The notes: generated by a model from the letters alone, not told the origin. Shown: positions 10,903-23,294, numbered from the stretch's first letter. The stretch: 64,000 nt of DNA from Calendula officinalis (GCA_963853835.1 OY970822.1:23469058-23533057), one strand, 5' to 3'. Program-made: numbers and translations.

Positions 10903-13839
10903 GTGAAGGGCTAGTTACAGAACCAACTTTAGGCTACAGAACCTGTAGAACTATTATTAACCAATCTGGGCCATTAGATTTAAAAATCAACGGTTAAGAT
11001 TAGTTATGGTAATTTCCAAAAGAGTTAATTACACAAATGGTCCTTTAAGATGATACCACATTGCAAGTGTGGTCCTAATCTTTTAATTTCGACAAGTGTA
11101 GTCCTTTATGTTTACCGATTTTGCACGTTTGGTCCTTTAGGCCAAACGGTGTTAAATTTTTCTATTAAGTCTCTCCATGTGCAATGCACATGAGGGTAAA
11201 ATAGTCATTTATCATTGTCTGCCTTTGATCTCTTTCTCTTCCACCAATCTCTCTATCTATGTCTGTTCTCTTCCTCTTTATCTTCTCACTCTCTCTCTCA
11301 CCAAATCACACCAATACTCAATCAAAAAAACCCAGATAATCAAAATAAATAAAAACCTCATATACTCAATTAAAAAAACCCAAATACAAACAATCAAAAC
11401 CCTAATCTAATCTCTGAAATCAAAACCCATATACTCCGGCAGCACATACGACCCAGAAGAACAAAAGAAGCACGAACATTTGCATCCAATTTGTTCGGCA
11501 CGGACATTTGCGGTCGGAGTAACATTTGAGGCCGGAATCGCGTTTTTCAGATCCGGCCAACCAGACACTGGATTTTGTTGAATCAATAGTGGATCTCCAC
11601 TATTTAGACCATTCCGAGTTGAAAGCCCATGGTCCGCCGACCCAGATCCGCCGGGAAGTTGCGCCGCCGCCTGGTTTTCTTTTTCTAATCACGATGCTGC
11701 CATGATTTCAGGTGGCTTCCGGCCACGTTTGGACCTCCGACCTTTCATACACTTGTAAGGAAGACAAAACCGAGCAGGTTGAGACTGGTTTCAGGGTGCT
11801 GCTCCGGCCAGTTTGGCCGGAATCCGGCCGCCGCCACAAAAACCCACTAAATAGCTTTTAGGGCTTCATGTTTTGGAAGGGTTGAAGAACATAATACCAT
11901 TATGTGGGGGAAGAAGATGGAAAAGACAAAAAATACCCTTATGTGCATTACAAATGAGGTCATTTAACAGAAATATTTAACATCGTTTGGTCTAAAGGAC
12001 CAAACGTGCAAAATCAGTAAACATAAAGGAATACACTTGTCGAAATTAAAAGATTAGGACCACACTTGCAATGTGGTATCATCTTAAAGGACCATTTGTG
12101 TAATTAACTCTTTCCAAAATAATGCAAACCTTTTTTGGTAATAATTAAATGAAAAGGGTATAAATGGTATTTTGCAAAAGAAAAAAAATAAAAAGAAATA
12201 AAAAAATCCTTCAAATCCGCCTCTATCACACTCCATTTTGTTTTGACTCCTTTTTTTTCTCCAAACATTCTCTCTCCACGTAACTACCCATTTTCTTTCA
12301 TTTTTATTTAATGCCTATTAGGGTTCTTATTTCTTTCTTTGTGCCAACAACCACCTTCAATCTCACGTCCCGAGGAAAAAAAATGTAACGTGTTTGGAGG
12401 AAAAGCTAGGTGGTCACCGATTGCTGGAAGCAAAAGTCTAGACGGCGACCATTTTCGTCGGGAAAGATCTTGTTGAGTGGTGCTGCGAATTCATGGCCGC
12501 CGCATCGATTTGGTTGGGTGTGTCGCCAGATCTGTTTTTGTTTCGACGTAGGAATCGTAGGGGATACTATTAGGGTTCTTGAAGACTACAAAAAGTGGTG
12601 CAGGTATGTGTCTGTTTGTTTATTTTAGAATCTTGATATTTACATATTTTTTCATTCAAGTAAAATGAGATTACACAAATGTAAATATCCAATAGTTGAT
12701 TATTTGTATTTTTTGTCCATAAACAGTGTAACAATGTAATGTCTTTTGCAGATGAAAAAGTATGAATTTAAGGTTTATTAATTCCAAAGTGAAGCTTCGG
12801 TGCACATAAATGAAATGACTAAATTAATTCTTTTACAGATGTTGATGTTAATGTAAGTTTGTATTGTTTGGGTTTTGAATTGTATGCTTGTTTTGATATG
12901 GGGTTGTAAGTTGAAAGTGGATAGTTGCTTTGTCACGTGTAATGTTGAAGAATGTTTTCTTAGATTGAAATTGGATAGATGAAAGTGAAAGTTGATGAGT
13001 TTGAAGCTGAAAGTGGATACTTTTCTCGGTCAACAATAACATAAATGTTTTTTAATAATTAATTTTATTTTGCAGCGGGTGTTACATGGATCGGTTGGTG
13101 TTAACATTGATGCAAATCCTTCCGTTGAATGAGGTGATGAAGGTGTTGATGATTAAACTTTGCGAATCTGCATATATGTTTTTAAGTAGGGGCGAGTTTG
13201 TATATGCGATTTTGATTAGGTTGGTGTTTTTGATGTTTATTTTAAAGTTCATGAACGTTATGATGATCATATTCGTGTATATGGAAACACTGATGTTATT
13301 ATTTGTATATGTTTGATTTGTGTACCATTAGTGTTATTGACAGATGATATATTTTTAGGGTTTTGCTAATGACAGTCCTTAGGGCTGTTAATAAGGCATA
13401 AAGAGTTGTACATCAATTCAAAGGGTGTGGTAATTCCTAAAATCCAGGAGTTAGTTAAGGGTTGAAGTACAAAACTATGATGCATGTCTATTGACAGCCC
13501 TTAGCAAAACCCATATTTATAAACTTGTTTATATCATAAAGAACATAAATGTTCAATAAAACATACATGTTTATAACTTTAAAACATATGTGTTTATGAC
13601 AATAAAACATATATGTTCAACCGGTTTTAAATAAAAATGTCAATAATTATTTTCGAAAATAATGCATTCTTTTAAGGAAATTTCAAAAAAGGAAACAAAA
13701 AATGAAAAGGTAAAATATCGTAAATACCCTTGAACAATTAATATGAATTAAATAATTCGAAATTATTTTACTAAATTCTGATTGGCTTAGACGGCATCTG
13801 CTGGTTCTGTAGCCTTACTGGGTTCTGTAAATAACTCAA

Positions 13840-13936
<97 letters not shown>

Positions 13937-14694
13937 TATTATTTAAAGAGTATGCATAATTAAAATCAAAATGAATACAAACCTGTTGGAGGGAATGGAA
14001 ATCCGGAAGTCGGGTTAAATGCAACCTCTTTTAAAACTCTTAAATCGTGTGCTATGCCCTCCCATCCAGCCCATATAAAGGTGAATATCATATCAAAATC
14101 ACAAATTCCTAATACATTTTGATAACATTCACTTCTTCCTCTTCCCCTAAAACGAGTTTGATGGTCAACCGGCACAACTGTATGTACAAGAGTTCCATCT
14201 AATGCACCTATTGCTCCGGGAAATATGTCTATTAGTCGTCTATGTCGTTCCGAGGTATTTCTTGTTGGGTCAGAATGAATTGGTACTATAATTTCTCTTG
14301 CAAAACACATCATTGCATCTAGGACCTCGTGAAAGCATTGATGAATTGTTTGCGTGGAGTGTGAAAATCTTCCTTTAACGGCTCGAAAACGTTCATTATG
14401 TCCCATGACATGTAAAAACATAGCAATCTTCTCTTCAACGCTTATTGTCCTACTACATGTCAACCAATTTCTCTGTCTAAAATGATCGCTTAATAATACA
14501 AATGCCTCCTGTGAAAGACGCATCATATCGTAACATTGTCTTGGACTTCCGTGTATCAAATCTTGTGTATACGCATGTCCGCTTACTACCGGATCATAAG
14601 CTCCTATTCTTTCAATTCTTTGCATTTTCCTGACCAACATCAACCAATACCACGATAGTAGAAGGAAAGTTAGAAATTCCCCATCCGTATCCAT
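10359..14694 (-). CDS. HARBI1-like PIF/Harbinger transposase (two exons)
   Basis: Exon 1 runs 14694-13983 and exon 2 runs 10822-10359 on the minus strand. Donor CAG|GTTTGT and acceptor CTACAG|AT join in frame to give 391 residues, a normal length for the family. The N-terminal part is a helical DNA-binding region; the rest is a DDE_Tnp_4 nuclease. The catalytic triad is present: Asp166 (ALDGT), Asp217 (GWEGIAHD) and Glu291 (NVIERAYG). The enzyme would cut at the terminal inverted repeats and the TTA target with help from the Myb-like ORF1 product. The intron is about 3.16 kb because another transposon lies in it. ORF1 in the same element is broken, so this copy would need a partner supplied in trans. 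I infer splicing from sequence only. Confidence 0.85.
10837..10900. repeat. (TA)n microsatellite, left flank of the intronic transposon
   Basis: Uninterrupted TA repeat of about 64 bp inside the transposase intron, directly next to the left terminal inverted repeat of the 2.9-kb element. Confidence 0.95.
11022..12110. mobile_element. Long-TIR Mutator-like element (non-autonomous), copy 1
   Basis: Terminal inverted repeats of roughly 150-190 bp begin GAGTTAATTACACAAATGG and contain GTCCTTTAAGATGATACC and TTTTGCACGTTTGGTCC. A perfect 9-bp target duplication TTTCCAAAA lies at 11013-11021 and 12111-12119, diagnostic of Mutator-like insertion. The 0.7-kb interior is GC-rich with CCGGCC-like motifs and a CT-rich tract but no recognised protein. 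It could be captured host sequence, but I cannot identify a donor. Confidence 0.85.
13358..13512. mobile_element. Small MITE with GGGTTTTGCTAA inverted ends
   Basis: GGGTTTTGCTAA at the left is mirrored by TTAGCAAAACCC at the right. The flanking 9-mers ATATTTTTA and ATATTTATA differ at one position, a possible target duplication. Confidence 0.5.
13842..13933. repeat. (TA)n microsatellite, right flank of the intronic transposon
   Basis: About 46 TA units directly right of the 2.9-kb transposon and about 50 bp from the transposase exon 1 splice donor (minus strand). Confidence 0.95.
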
Positions 14695-14725
14695 ATGTCA
14701 CCTATTATAAATAACGTAAAAAGTC

Positions 14726-15003
14726 AAAACACATATTAATCCATATAACATAAAAATCCACAACACATATTAATCCATAACATATATACATCCATAACAC
14801 GTACTAATCCATAACATATATACATCCATAACACGTACTAATCCATAACATATAAAAATCCATAACACATATTAATCCATAACATATAAAAATCCATAAC
14901 ACATATTAATCCATAACATATAAAAATCCATAACACATATTAATCCATAACATATAAAAATCCATAACACATATTAATCCATAACATATAAAAAGTCATA
15001 ACA
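14726..15003. repeat. 34-bp minisatellite between Harbinger ORF1 and transposase
   Basis: About eight units built on AATCCATAACACATATT and AATCCATAACATATA halves, with some units carrying CACGTACT variants. It lies just upstream of the transposase start on the minus strand, where its promoter would be expected. Confidence 0.85.
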
Positions 15004-15063
15004 CACAAATATCCACAAAAATCCACAAAAATCCATAAAGTGATCTAAAATAATCTATAAAGT

Positions 15064-16036
15064 CTAAGTACTCTCAAATAATCCAAACTTCTTTCCTGCA
15101 TTCCTCACCCATGTGTCACAAGTCGACGACCTAAGGCGTAACCAGACTTTCAAATTACCAGGGTTTTCACCAAATAGCATAAGTGTCGTCTGATATCTTG
15201 GATCCAATTCCCTCCAATCCAGGTTATCCAGTTTTGCCATGCTTTCATCCATTTCTTTGTCGATGTTATTTTTTTCCACAAATGATTGTGCAGCCTTCAC
15301 AATCTCTTTCCCAACTTCTCTTAAATCATCATCTAGTTTGCTTACACGATGCTTCCGTTTACCCTTGTTTTTTGACTGACCTGATGATTCTTCACTTACA
15401 ACAGGTTGCTCTGTTGAGGATGAGATTCCCCTATTAGGGGCCGAGGTTTCAATCTGGGGCTGGGGGGGCTAGGTTTTCCATCTCCATATCCTCAAAATCA
15501 TGATCATTGAACACTACACTAGGACGAGGGAGTTTAGAAGATATCCCATAACTCTGACTACCGGTTGCGGTAGCCCCTTCAAACAATTGGGTGCAAAGAT
15601 CGGGAAAAATGAGAGCCGAATTTTTTTAATTTAACTATATTCTTGTTCATCTGTTTAAAAAAATTATAATATATTATCAAATTGTTGAAAAAGTTAAAGA
15701 CATTATCAAACTTTTAAAATAAAAGAATACCATTTCCTCCGCTTTCCATTCTTCATCAGTCAAATTAAAGTTGTTTGTTTTTTGATTATAAATATTCCCC
15801 ATTTTGTTTTTCAATTTGACCCACATTCCATACTTGGCTTTCAGATAGTCATATTTATATTTCATTTATCCCAAGTCAACCACCACACCATGATCATTTT
15901 TTAGTTTCTCACCTACTACTTCCCATGACTTTGGTTTCAGGCCAACACCCTCCCGGCCGTTGATTGATACCTCATGTAAGCAAGCTTCAAGAAGGGTTTT
16001 AGTTACACCGTCTGACCAAGAAAATCTAGGTGTCAT
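15064..16036 (-). pseudogene. Myb/SANT-like ORF1 of the PIF/Harbinger element (broken)
   Basis: Reading right to left, an ATG at 16036-16034 begins a Myb/SANT-like DNA-binding domain (FSWSDGVTKTLLEAC, KSWEVVGEKL, YDYLKAKYGMWVKLKNKMGN, EEWKAEEM). A likely intron follows (donor ATG|GTATTC), then a PDLCTQLFEG segment and a C-terminal helical part ending at 15064. In Harbinger elements this protein binds the termini and helps bring the transposase to DNA. It is broken by an in-frame TAA at 15868-15866 and a frameshift at a run of seven C (15462-15468); a further shift near 15625 is possible. The homopolymer shift could in principle be a sequencing error. Confidence 0.75.
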
Positions 16037-17418
16037 ATCTAGGATAAAGCTAACAAAACAAAACAAAACAAAACAAAACCTATAAATATTCAATGACGAA
16101 AAAAAATTGAATTTTGACATTAACAACCCTAATTAGTAATCTGGTTATGCAAAGTAGCAACCCTATAATTTTGACATTAACAACCCTGAATTCATAAACT
16201 TATTTAAATGTGATTATTTAAATAAAATAAAATTTAAATAATTTTAACTATTTAAATGTGATTATTTAGATAAAAAAAACATAGATGTCTACTTCTGTTA
16301 GATTTTCTAAATGTAAAGGAAGTTTTATAATTTTAGAACAACATTTTGCTGAATTGTATTTATCAATGTAAAATATCAAAAATATTATGATTAAAAAAAG
16401 ATTTTTTCTCAAAAACAGATATCATATGATGAAGAATTGGCGGATGATGTGTGTTTGGTTTGTAAGTGGTATTTATTTTGAATTTTAAATTATAAAAAAG
16501 AATAAAAGATAGAGTGAGAGATGGTTACGGTTCGTCTACAGAAATGAAACCCCGTCCAATTGGTCGATTTTAGATTTTTATTTGTATAAACACTCATTTC
16601 ATTGTATTTGTTCCAATACCCATCAAACAATGCATCATTATCTTATGTAAAATGACATAAACACCCTCAATCATAAGTTGAAGGATCTTCTAGGGCCAAA
16701 AATATCCTGTCAAAAAGGAGGAAGAGCGGCTTTATCTTGTTGTAGGAGAAAGAGTTGCAGGCCAAAGTTTCAATCTTTTTTCATAATTAAAGTAGGCATT
16801 AGCAAGAACACCGGAAGCAACATAGCAGAATCGATTTTAACTATTTCTGAAATCAAACAACATACATGAAACGACCCAAATACATGAAACAACATACTTG
16901 CAGAACCGATTCAAACTCACAGAAGCGTAATAAACAGATTATCTAAAACAAATCATTGAATACAATTGCACCTGAGGAAGACGGAAGACGGTGGCTGCCT
17001 AGCGGAGGAAGGAGGAAGTCGTCGGAGGAAGGAGGAAGACAGCGGAGGAAGGAGGAAACGATGGAGGTTGTGCGATGGAGGATGGAGGTTGTGCGATGGA
17101 GGATGGAGGCTGGAGGTTGCGATGGAGATGGAGCGTGAGTGAGTTTAGGGCAAAATAGAATGAGTCTGGTGGATTTGAACTTCGGACCGAACCAGACCAA
17201 TTAATCGGATTGAGTCCGGCATCAAACCGAATCCGAAGAGCTGTGAAGCTATCAAACAGACAAAATCGGACCGAGTCCGAATTCGGATTGAATCAGATGG
17301 ATTAGAAACCAAATCAAACACGCCCTTACTCTTTTTATGAACATGAGTATTTGCTTTTGTAAAGAAGGAATGGTGGCTAGAGAAATCGTTGGTGTTCATC
17401 TGGGTGTTGTTTAAAAGA

Positions 17419-17966
17419 TAGGGGTGGCAATTTCTGACCCGACATGAAACCCGACCTGAAACCGACACGAAAATAAACAGGTTTGGGTTGAGGTAAAAAA
17501 TAATTGGGTCAGTCTCGGGTTGAGTCAGCTGACCCGTTTATTAAACATGTTAGGTTCGGGTCAATGATAATTTAAATGGGTCGACCCGCCAACCCGTTTA
17601 ATTATTAAAATATATTTTAAAACATATATATTTATAGTTAATTTATAGTTTACTAGTTAAAACGTAATTAATAGTTAGATAAAAATTAAAATGTTACTTA
17701 GGAATTTGGTGTTTAGCATTTTGTTATGAATTTGTGTAGTAATAACAACATTTTGACCTGTTTAACCCGTTTAACTTGTTTAACCTGATAACATGTTTAA
17801 CCTGTCTTATTAAATGAGTTATATGGGTTCGGTTTGGGTTTAAGTTAAACATGTTAGGGTTTAGATATCTAACCCGTTTATATAAATAGATCAGTTTCGG
17901 GTTGAACGTTTCTGACCCGCCAACCCGAACCCATCAACCCGAACCCGACCTGAATTGTCACCCCTA
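17419..17966. mobile_element. hAT-type MITE
   Basis: Ends TAGGGGTGGCAATT and AATTGTCACCCCTA with a perfect 8-bp target duplication TTAAAAGA (17411-17418 and 17967-17974), the hAT signature. The interior is rich in GACCCG/CGGGTT motifs and has no coding capacity. The flank GGTGTTCATCTGGGT also occurs on both sides. Confidence 0.88.
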
Positions 17967-18425
17967 TTAAAAGATGGTGTTCATCTGGGTTTTTGCTTAT
18001 GATTGAATTCTTAAGAAATAAAATAAAAAAAACAATAAAGGGATTAAAATAATTAAAAAAATGATTTAATAGGGAAAAATAGTTAAAATAGGGGTAATTC
18101 GGGGAAATGGACAAAAATACCGTCAATTAACGGAGGATTTTGGACGGAAGGACAGAAAAGTGAAATCCAAAAATCTTTAAGGACAAAAAAACCAACAAAA
18201 AATGTTTAGGAACAGAAATGTAGAATCGGGTATACCACAGGGACAATTTCTGTAATTTACCCTAAAATTAATTTTAAGGATTGGTTGTGGGTTTTGTCGC
18301 CTGCTACGTGAGTTTGATCGGGATTTTTCATGTGTTTAGTCGAAAGGAAAAAAGACTAATATGACACAGATATGTCAGGAATGACCAAACTGACTTTAGT
18401 CATCCTGTATGGGTAGTCTAATACA

Positions 18426-18843
18426 AGGTTCTAAAAGACGTAAGGCGTGGCGTGGCGTGACGGCGCTGTCAAGCCTCAAGACATGGCGAGCCATGGCGAG
18501 ACATGACGTTTTCAAGGCGTGTCTTAAGAGGGCAATTTTTGTATATAATTTATTATATTATACACATACTTTTAATTTTATAATATAATTAATCAATTTT
18601 TTCCTTCATTTTCGACATATTCAACGATTCTTGTAACTAAATACCTGTATATATTTGGCCTATATGACTCAATACCTTTAATACGCTTAAAAACACAGCT
18701 AATGACGGGTAAAAGTGAACTGAAGTGGACCCTAACATACGCCAAGTCTTACGTCCAAGCCTTGGACCAAGGCGTGGCGGCATGGTCAAGCCTTAAGCCT
18801 TTACGAGACATGGCGAAGCCAAGGCGGACTTTTTAAAACTATA
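18426..18843. mobile_element. Probable MITE rich in AAGGCGTGGCG motifs
   Basis: The outer parts form an imperfect inverted repeat: AGGTTCTAAAAGACGTAAGG on the left against a right end that reads GTTTTAAAAAGTCCGCC when reversed. Many GGCGTGG/CATGGCG blocks lie near both ends. Flanking 8-mers CTAATACA and TTAATACA differ at one base, suggesting an 8-bp target duplication. Confidence 0.6.
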
Positions 18844-19824
18844 TTAATACATATGCCACTAGTTCACAAATATTTTGGTAACGATAACAAATTGCAGTAA
18901 TTTGTTATTGCTATCTCTTTTTTATCCACAAAACATTTCCTTTAAAATAATATACCTTTGTCGTTATTATTAGTGTGATTTTTTTAGTGAATTAGTGCAA
19001 TATTTAAAATATTTTAAAGAGGTAATTTGACCCACAAATCTTGTCTTATCGGTTTTATACTTTTTTTTTTTACCTAAAAAGACGAGTTTGTTGATTTCTT
19101 TTCTTACCCCATAGCCCCACGGTGGGTGAATGTCTTTTTCATTTTGTAAGAGAAACTACTTTTCTGAAGATTCTCTAACATATAAGACCGTTAAAGTATC
19201 AATCATATCATCAAATTATCCTCTTATTTTCGATCGTGTGCTTATGCGTAACGCGTCTTGTTATACTAGAATTATTTTCAAAAATGGTATTGGTTTTTTG
19301 AGAATTTTCACAAATATGGTTGTTTTTTACCACCTTTCAAAAATAGGGTTGCAGCCCTCCTGGAGGCCGATTTTCATTAAAAATATTTGATCTTGGAGAC
19401 CGGTTTTAGGGGAATCTGACATGTACCAGAAAGAAGTTCCCGAGACCGGTTTCCCGAGGCCGGTTTTCATTAAAAAAAAGGGCTCCAGGCCGGCTTTGGC
19501 CCTCCCGAATTGCTTACTTAATTGGTCCAAGCCAAATACACTTGAATGGTTATTTCTACATGGTCGGATTTATTATTTTTAAAATGAAAAACTACCAAGA
19601 TTATTATTCTCATAATTATATAGAAATAAAAACCAAAATTAGAGCCTTTAAGAATATAAAGTAAATTTCAAGCAAGTTAGTAGGATTATTTAGTGGAGTA
19701 GTTAGTATCTCTAGATTTTGTGGAAAAGTTAAAGAATGATTGAAGGATGTCTCCTTAGTAAAATGTACTTTCTTTGTTTCAAAACTTAGCATGCCACTCC
19801 TTTGTTATATTCTTAATAAAAAAC
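18844..19824. other. Intergenic stretch with GACCGGTTTT repeats
   Basis: Around 19345-19500 there are several GG(A/C)GACCGGTTTTCATTAAAA-like blocks spaced 50-70 bp apart, probably a degraded transposon terminus. Nothing else recognised. Confidence 0.35.
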
Positions 19825-19836
19825 TTTTAGTTTAGT

Positions 19837-22387
19837 TTTTTTTTGAACGACAAAAAGGCAACTTAACGGGAGCTTCGGCAATGCCATCACCCCCGCAAAG
19901 AGACCCCAAATTATATTAATCACACTAGCTAGAGACTAGCAAAATTACACCAAGTTTGCATACAATCAACCAAAAAGAAACTCCTTCACTCCTATTCTAT
20001 ATACAAAAAAAAAAAACATACTAAAAAACACCAAAATAACCGGGATAGCAGCCTGCTTAAACGCCCTCCGGGTCTGTAATCCACTGGGCCCACTGATTAC
20101 AATTCCATTTGCATTTCGACCTGTTCTTGATCCAATAAAATGCCTGAGCTTGAGCTTCATCAAAAATTAAGTGAAAACCATATATTTTATTATTAAAAAT
20201 TACATCGTTCCTGTACCTCCATATAAGCCAAACAACTGAAATAAACGTAGTCAAAAAATGACGGGCTTTTAATTTTGACATATTTGCTCGATTCGGCCAA
20301 TCTAGCAACTGATCCAGACTCGTGATGTCGCCTATGCCTATGCTCCACCATATGCAGAAAGCAACCCAAATTTCCCGAACCTTGCGACACCACCAGAATA
20401 GATGACTTTCATTCTCGATCTCCCGTTCACATAACACACATACTGCAGATTGCAGTGTAATTCCCCGTTTCAGCAAGTTAAAACACGTTGGGAGTCTATT
20501 TTGACAAGCTCGCCAAAAGAAAATAGTTATTCTAGACGGGACTTCTTTAACCCAGTTAAATTTGCTTGTGATCCGAGGGCATGATAATGTATCTTCTATT
20601 GCAAACCTTGCTGATGCCACGGTAAAAATCCCGTCCGGATTTAGGGGCCATGACCACCTTACAATCGAATTATTAAGATCTCGAGAGGCTTGAAACCAAG
20701 AATCAATCGGGATGTTAAGTTTTTCTAAATGATTTCGCACCTTGACTATGTTATTCCAAACACCTGAAAACTTGCTTGATGGAGTGAGATTACTTGAAAT
20801 ATTATGAATTGACACAATCACGTTTCTCCAAAGAGCACCGTCATCCTTTTTCAACCTCCACCACCATTTAATTAGCAAGGCAAGATTTTGAGCTTTTATA
20901 CTAGGGACGTTTAGCCCACCCGACTTGATTGGATTGTGGATTTTAGACCATTTAATCCAGTTAATTTTCTTTTCCCCATTTTTAGATCCCCAAAAAAAGT
21001 TAGCTCTTATTGACTCTAACTTCTTTATAATACTTTCGGGGGCTTTAAAAAATCGAAAGAAAGTAAATCCCAAGAGCACCCAATACTGACTTCACAAGGG
21101 TCAATCTACCCCCGTATGATAAAGAAGATGCTTTCCAAGAAGAAAGCTTTTTCCTAAAACTTTCAACAATAACATCCCAATATTCAATTCGGTGCATAGG
21201 AGCCCCGATAATTAGGCCGAGATATTTGAATGGTGTAGACCCAACACTACAATTCAACCGATTGGCGATCCTACAAACATCACTTCTCGGAACACCGTAT
21301 CCATGTATGTTACTTTTGGACATGTTCACTTTTAACCCCAATGATAAGTAGAAGCAATTAAGAATGCGAGTTAGATTTCTAGCATTTAATTCGGACCATT
21401 CTCCCAAAAAAATTGTATCATCGGCATATTGGAGATGGGATAAAAGAGGCCCGTTATTTGGGAGAGAAATTCCGTGAAAAACGCCTTTTTCTGTTACCTC
21501 AAGCATAGCAACGTGAATACTTTCAACCGCTATAATATATAAAAAAGGAGCCATTGGGTCACCTTGTCTAAGGCCCCTATTGATATCAAACTCCGATGTA
21601 GGCGACCCATTAAGTAAAACGGATGCCCTACCGGAAGAAAGACACATATTAATCCACTTTCTCCATTTCTCCCCGAACCCCATTTGGGTCATCACCGAAT
21701 CTAAGAAATCCCAATTAAGGGTGTCGTAGGCTTTCTCAAAATCTACTTTAAAGATCAACAGTTGTTTATTCATCTTTTTACACCATGACATAATTTCACT
21801 TAAAATAAGTGGGCCATCAAGAATATTACGACCTTCAATGAAAGCCGATTGCTCGATACTAATAACCTCATTAATCACCGATTTGATTCGATTAGCCAAG
21901 GTTTTAGCAATAATCTTGTAAAAACTTCCAATAAGGCTTATTGGTCGGTAATCGGATAAAACAAGAGGGATTTCACACTTCGGGATGAGTGTGAAAAAAG
22001 AAGAATTGCACCCGTTTTTAAAATCGCCACCATTTTCAAAAGATAAAACTGCATTCATTAGATCGTCTTCAATAATATTCCAATACTTTTTTATAAAAGG
22101 CGAATGTAAATCCGTCCGGACCCGGAGCTTTATCCACCCCACAATCCCAAACCGCTTTTTTAATTTCGGCTCTAGTGAAGCTTGATTCAATGAGCATTTT
22201 CTGAGACACCGATAAAGTTTTAAACTTATTGCTAGAGAATTTGGGCCTTGCTCGAATTGGATCTGCAAATATGTTAGAAAAATAATTTGCGGTGCCTTTT
22301 TTCAACATCGATGGATCCTCTGTCCAAACACCATTGAATGATAAACCATGTATAAAGTTTTTCCGATTATTATGATTCACAGATGCG
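19837..22387 (-). mobile_element. 5'-truncated L1-type LINE with perfect target duplication
   Basis: A minus-strand LINE fragment whose 3' end is GTCGTTC plus a ten-base A tail (seen as T's at 19837). It is flanked by a perfect 12-bp target duplication TTTTAGTTTAGT at 19825-19836 and 22388-22399. The 5' end is cut within ORF2 shortly before the reverse transcriptase domain, the usual outcome of incomplete target-primed reverse transcription. Confidence 0.92.
20057..22380 (-). pseudogene. LINE ORF2 fragment: reverse transcriptase and zf-RVT
   Basis: Minus-strand frames cover the reverse transcriptase (SDYRPISLIGS, FIEGRNILDG, FKVDFEKAYD, RQGDPMAPF, catalytic LQYADDT, KYLGLIIG) and the C-terminal zf-RVT cysteine region (CVLCEREIENESHLFWWC). 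The endonuclease is missing because of 5' truncation. At least two frameshifts, near 22090 and 21060, break the frame. The protein closely resembles the LINE at 42704-55475, so both belong to the same or sister families. Confidence 0.9.
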
Positions 22388-22399
22388 TTTTAGTTTAGT

Positions 22400-23294
22400 A
22401 TAACAACGAAGATTGTTTTCCTATCATGATAATAGCTAAAAAGAAGATTCAAAGTTTACTCATATGTTACAAATTATTTTAGCGGTAAATAGTTATTTGT
22501 TTTGTATACTTTTTTACTTTTTCCATCAAATTTTATGCTACAAGTGAAATTAAGTACAAACTAGACTTAGACACTTTTATGAATTTTCATGATGTGAACT
22601 AGAGTTTGACTATATGATGGTTGTGGATTTAAGGATTCAACAATACTTACTAGAATTATGATCGATAAAACAAACTTGAAAATTTATACTTCCTTTATAT
22701 CACAATAAGTGATACGTTGTTGTAGGTCACCCTTTTTGACATAATTAAGTGTATGTCGTTAAAAAGTTTAGTGTGTAATAATTAAATTTCGTGTATTACA
22801 ATGACTATACTAAACAAAAATAAAAATAGAATAACCAAAGTTATTTTTTTATGAAAAATACAGTTACCACTGTATTAATCTTTTAAGATATTATTGTAGC
22901 AAGGGATAAACAATTCTCACATTTTATTTTCTTTTTGAATGAGAAGTTGATAAGTTTGTGGTTTGACATATACAGTGGCATCCAAGTGGGTAGTATGTAT
23001 TCTTTGAACATATCTTCTTTTTTAGGGGAATAAATCGAACCTCCTTTTTAATTTCCAGATGAATGCTCTCAGCGAGTCTTGAACTCAAGATCTTTTGAAG
23101 ACAAATCCCCCAAGTTAACTATTGGTGGTCAATTGATCTAGACCAATTGGTTATAACTATACTAAGTTGAATAAATATTTGGTGGTAATTACGATTACTT
23201 AACATTTTATATAAAAATCGATAACTAAAAGTGGACAGACTGATTTTTCAATAGGTAGAAACATAAAGTTTATTATACTTTTATATAAATAAAT
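22400..23294. other. AT-rich intergenic stretch with a tRNA-like relic
   Basis: No gene. On the minus strand around 23160-23070 there is a box B-like GAGTTCAAGACTC preceded by TGGTCTAGATCAATTGACC, reminiscent of a tRNA-derived SINE head. No clear tail is seen. Confidence 0.35.

Larger units (their letters stand above)
10908..13837. mobile_element. Unclassified 2.9-kb TIR transposon inserted in a TA microsatellite
   Basis: The left end has TTACAGAACC followed by AGGCTACAGAACC; the reverse complement of the right end has TTTACAGAACCC followed by AGGCTACAGAACC, an imperfect inverted repeat of about 40 bp. Both ends abut long TA runs, so the target was a TA microsatellite and the target duplication cannot be read. 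No transposase is recognisable. It is non-autonomous and hosts a long-TIR element (11022-12110) and a small MITE (13358-13512). The remaining 1.7 kb has no recognised protein. Confidence 0.65.
9984..17325 (-). mobile_element. PIF/Harbinger transposon with transposase and Myb-like ORF1
   Basis: The 7.3-kb element has terminal repeats GGTCTCGTTTGATTAG (left) and, reverse-complemented, GGGCGTGTTTGATTTGG (right), with TTA target duplications at 9981-9983 and 17326-17328. Subterminal copies of ATCGGATTGAGT occur near both ends. Both usual PIF/Harbinger genes lie on the minus strand: a Myb/SANT-like ORF1 (15064-16036, broken) and a DDE transposase (10359-14694, open). A 2.9-kb transposon, an AT microsatellite on each side of it and a 34-bp minisatellite have swollen the element. 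Confidence 0.88.

Noticed and set aside
13086..13316. Hydrophobic 76-codon ORF resembling a membrane protein
   Set aside because: Composition follows from T-rich sequence inside a non-autonomous transposon; no recognised domain.
16943..17200. 85-codon minus-strand ORF with repeated HRTTSI units
   Set aside because: Product of GGAGGAAGGAGGA-type repeats near the Harbinger terminus, with no protein family resemblance.
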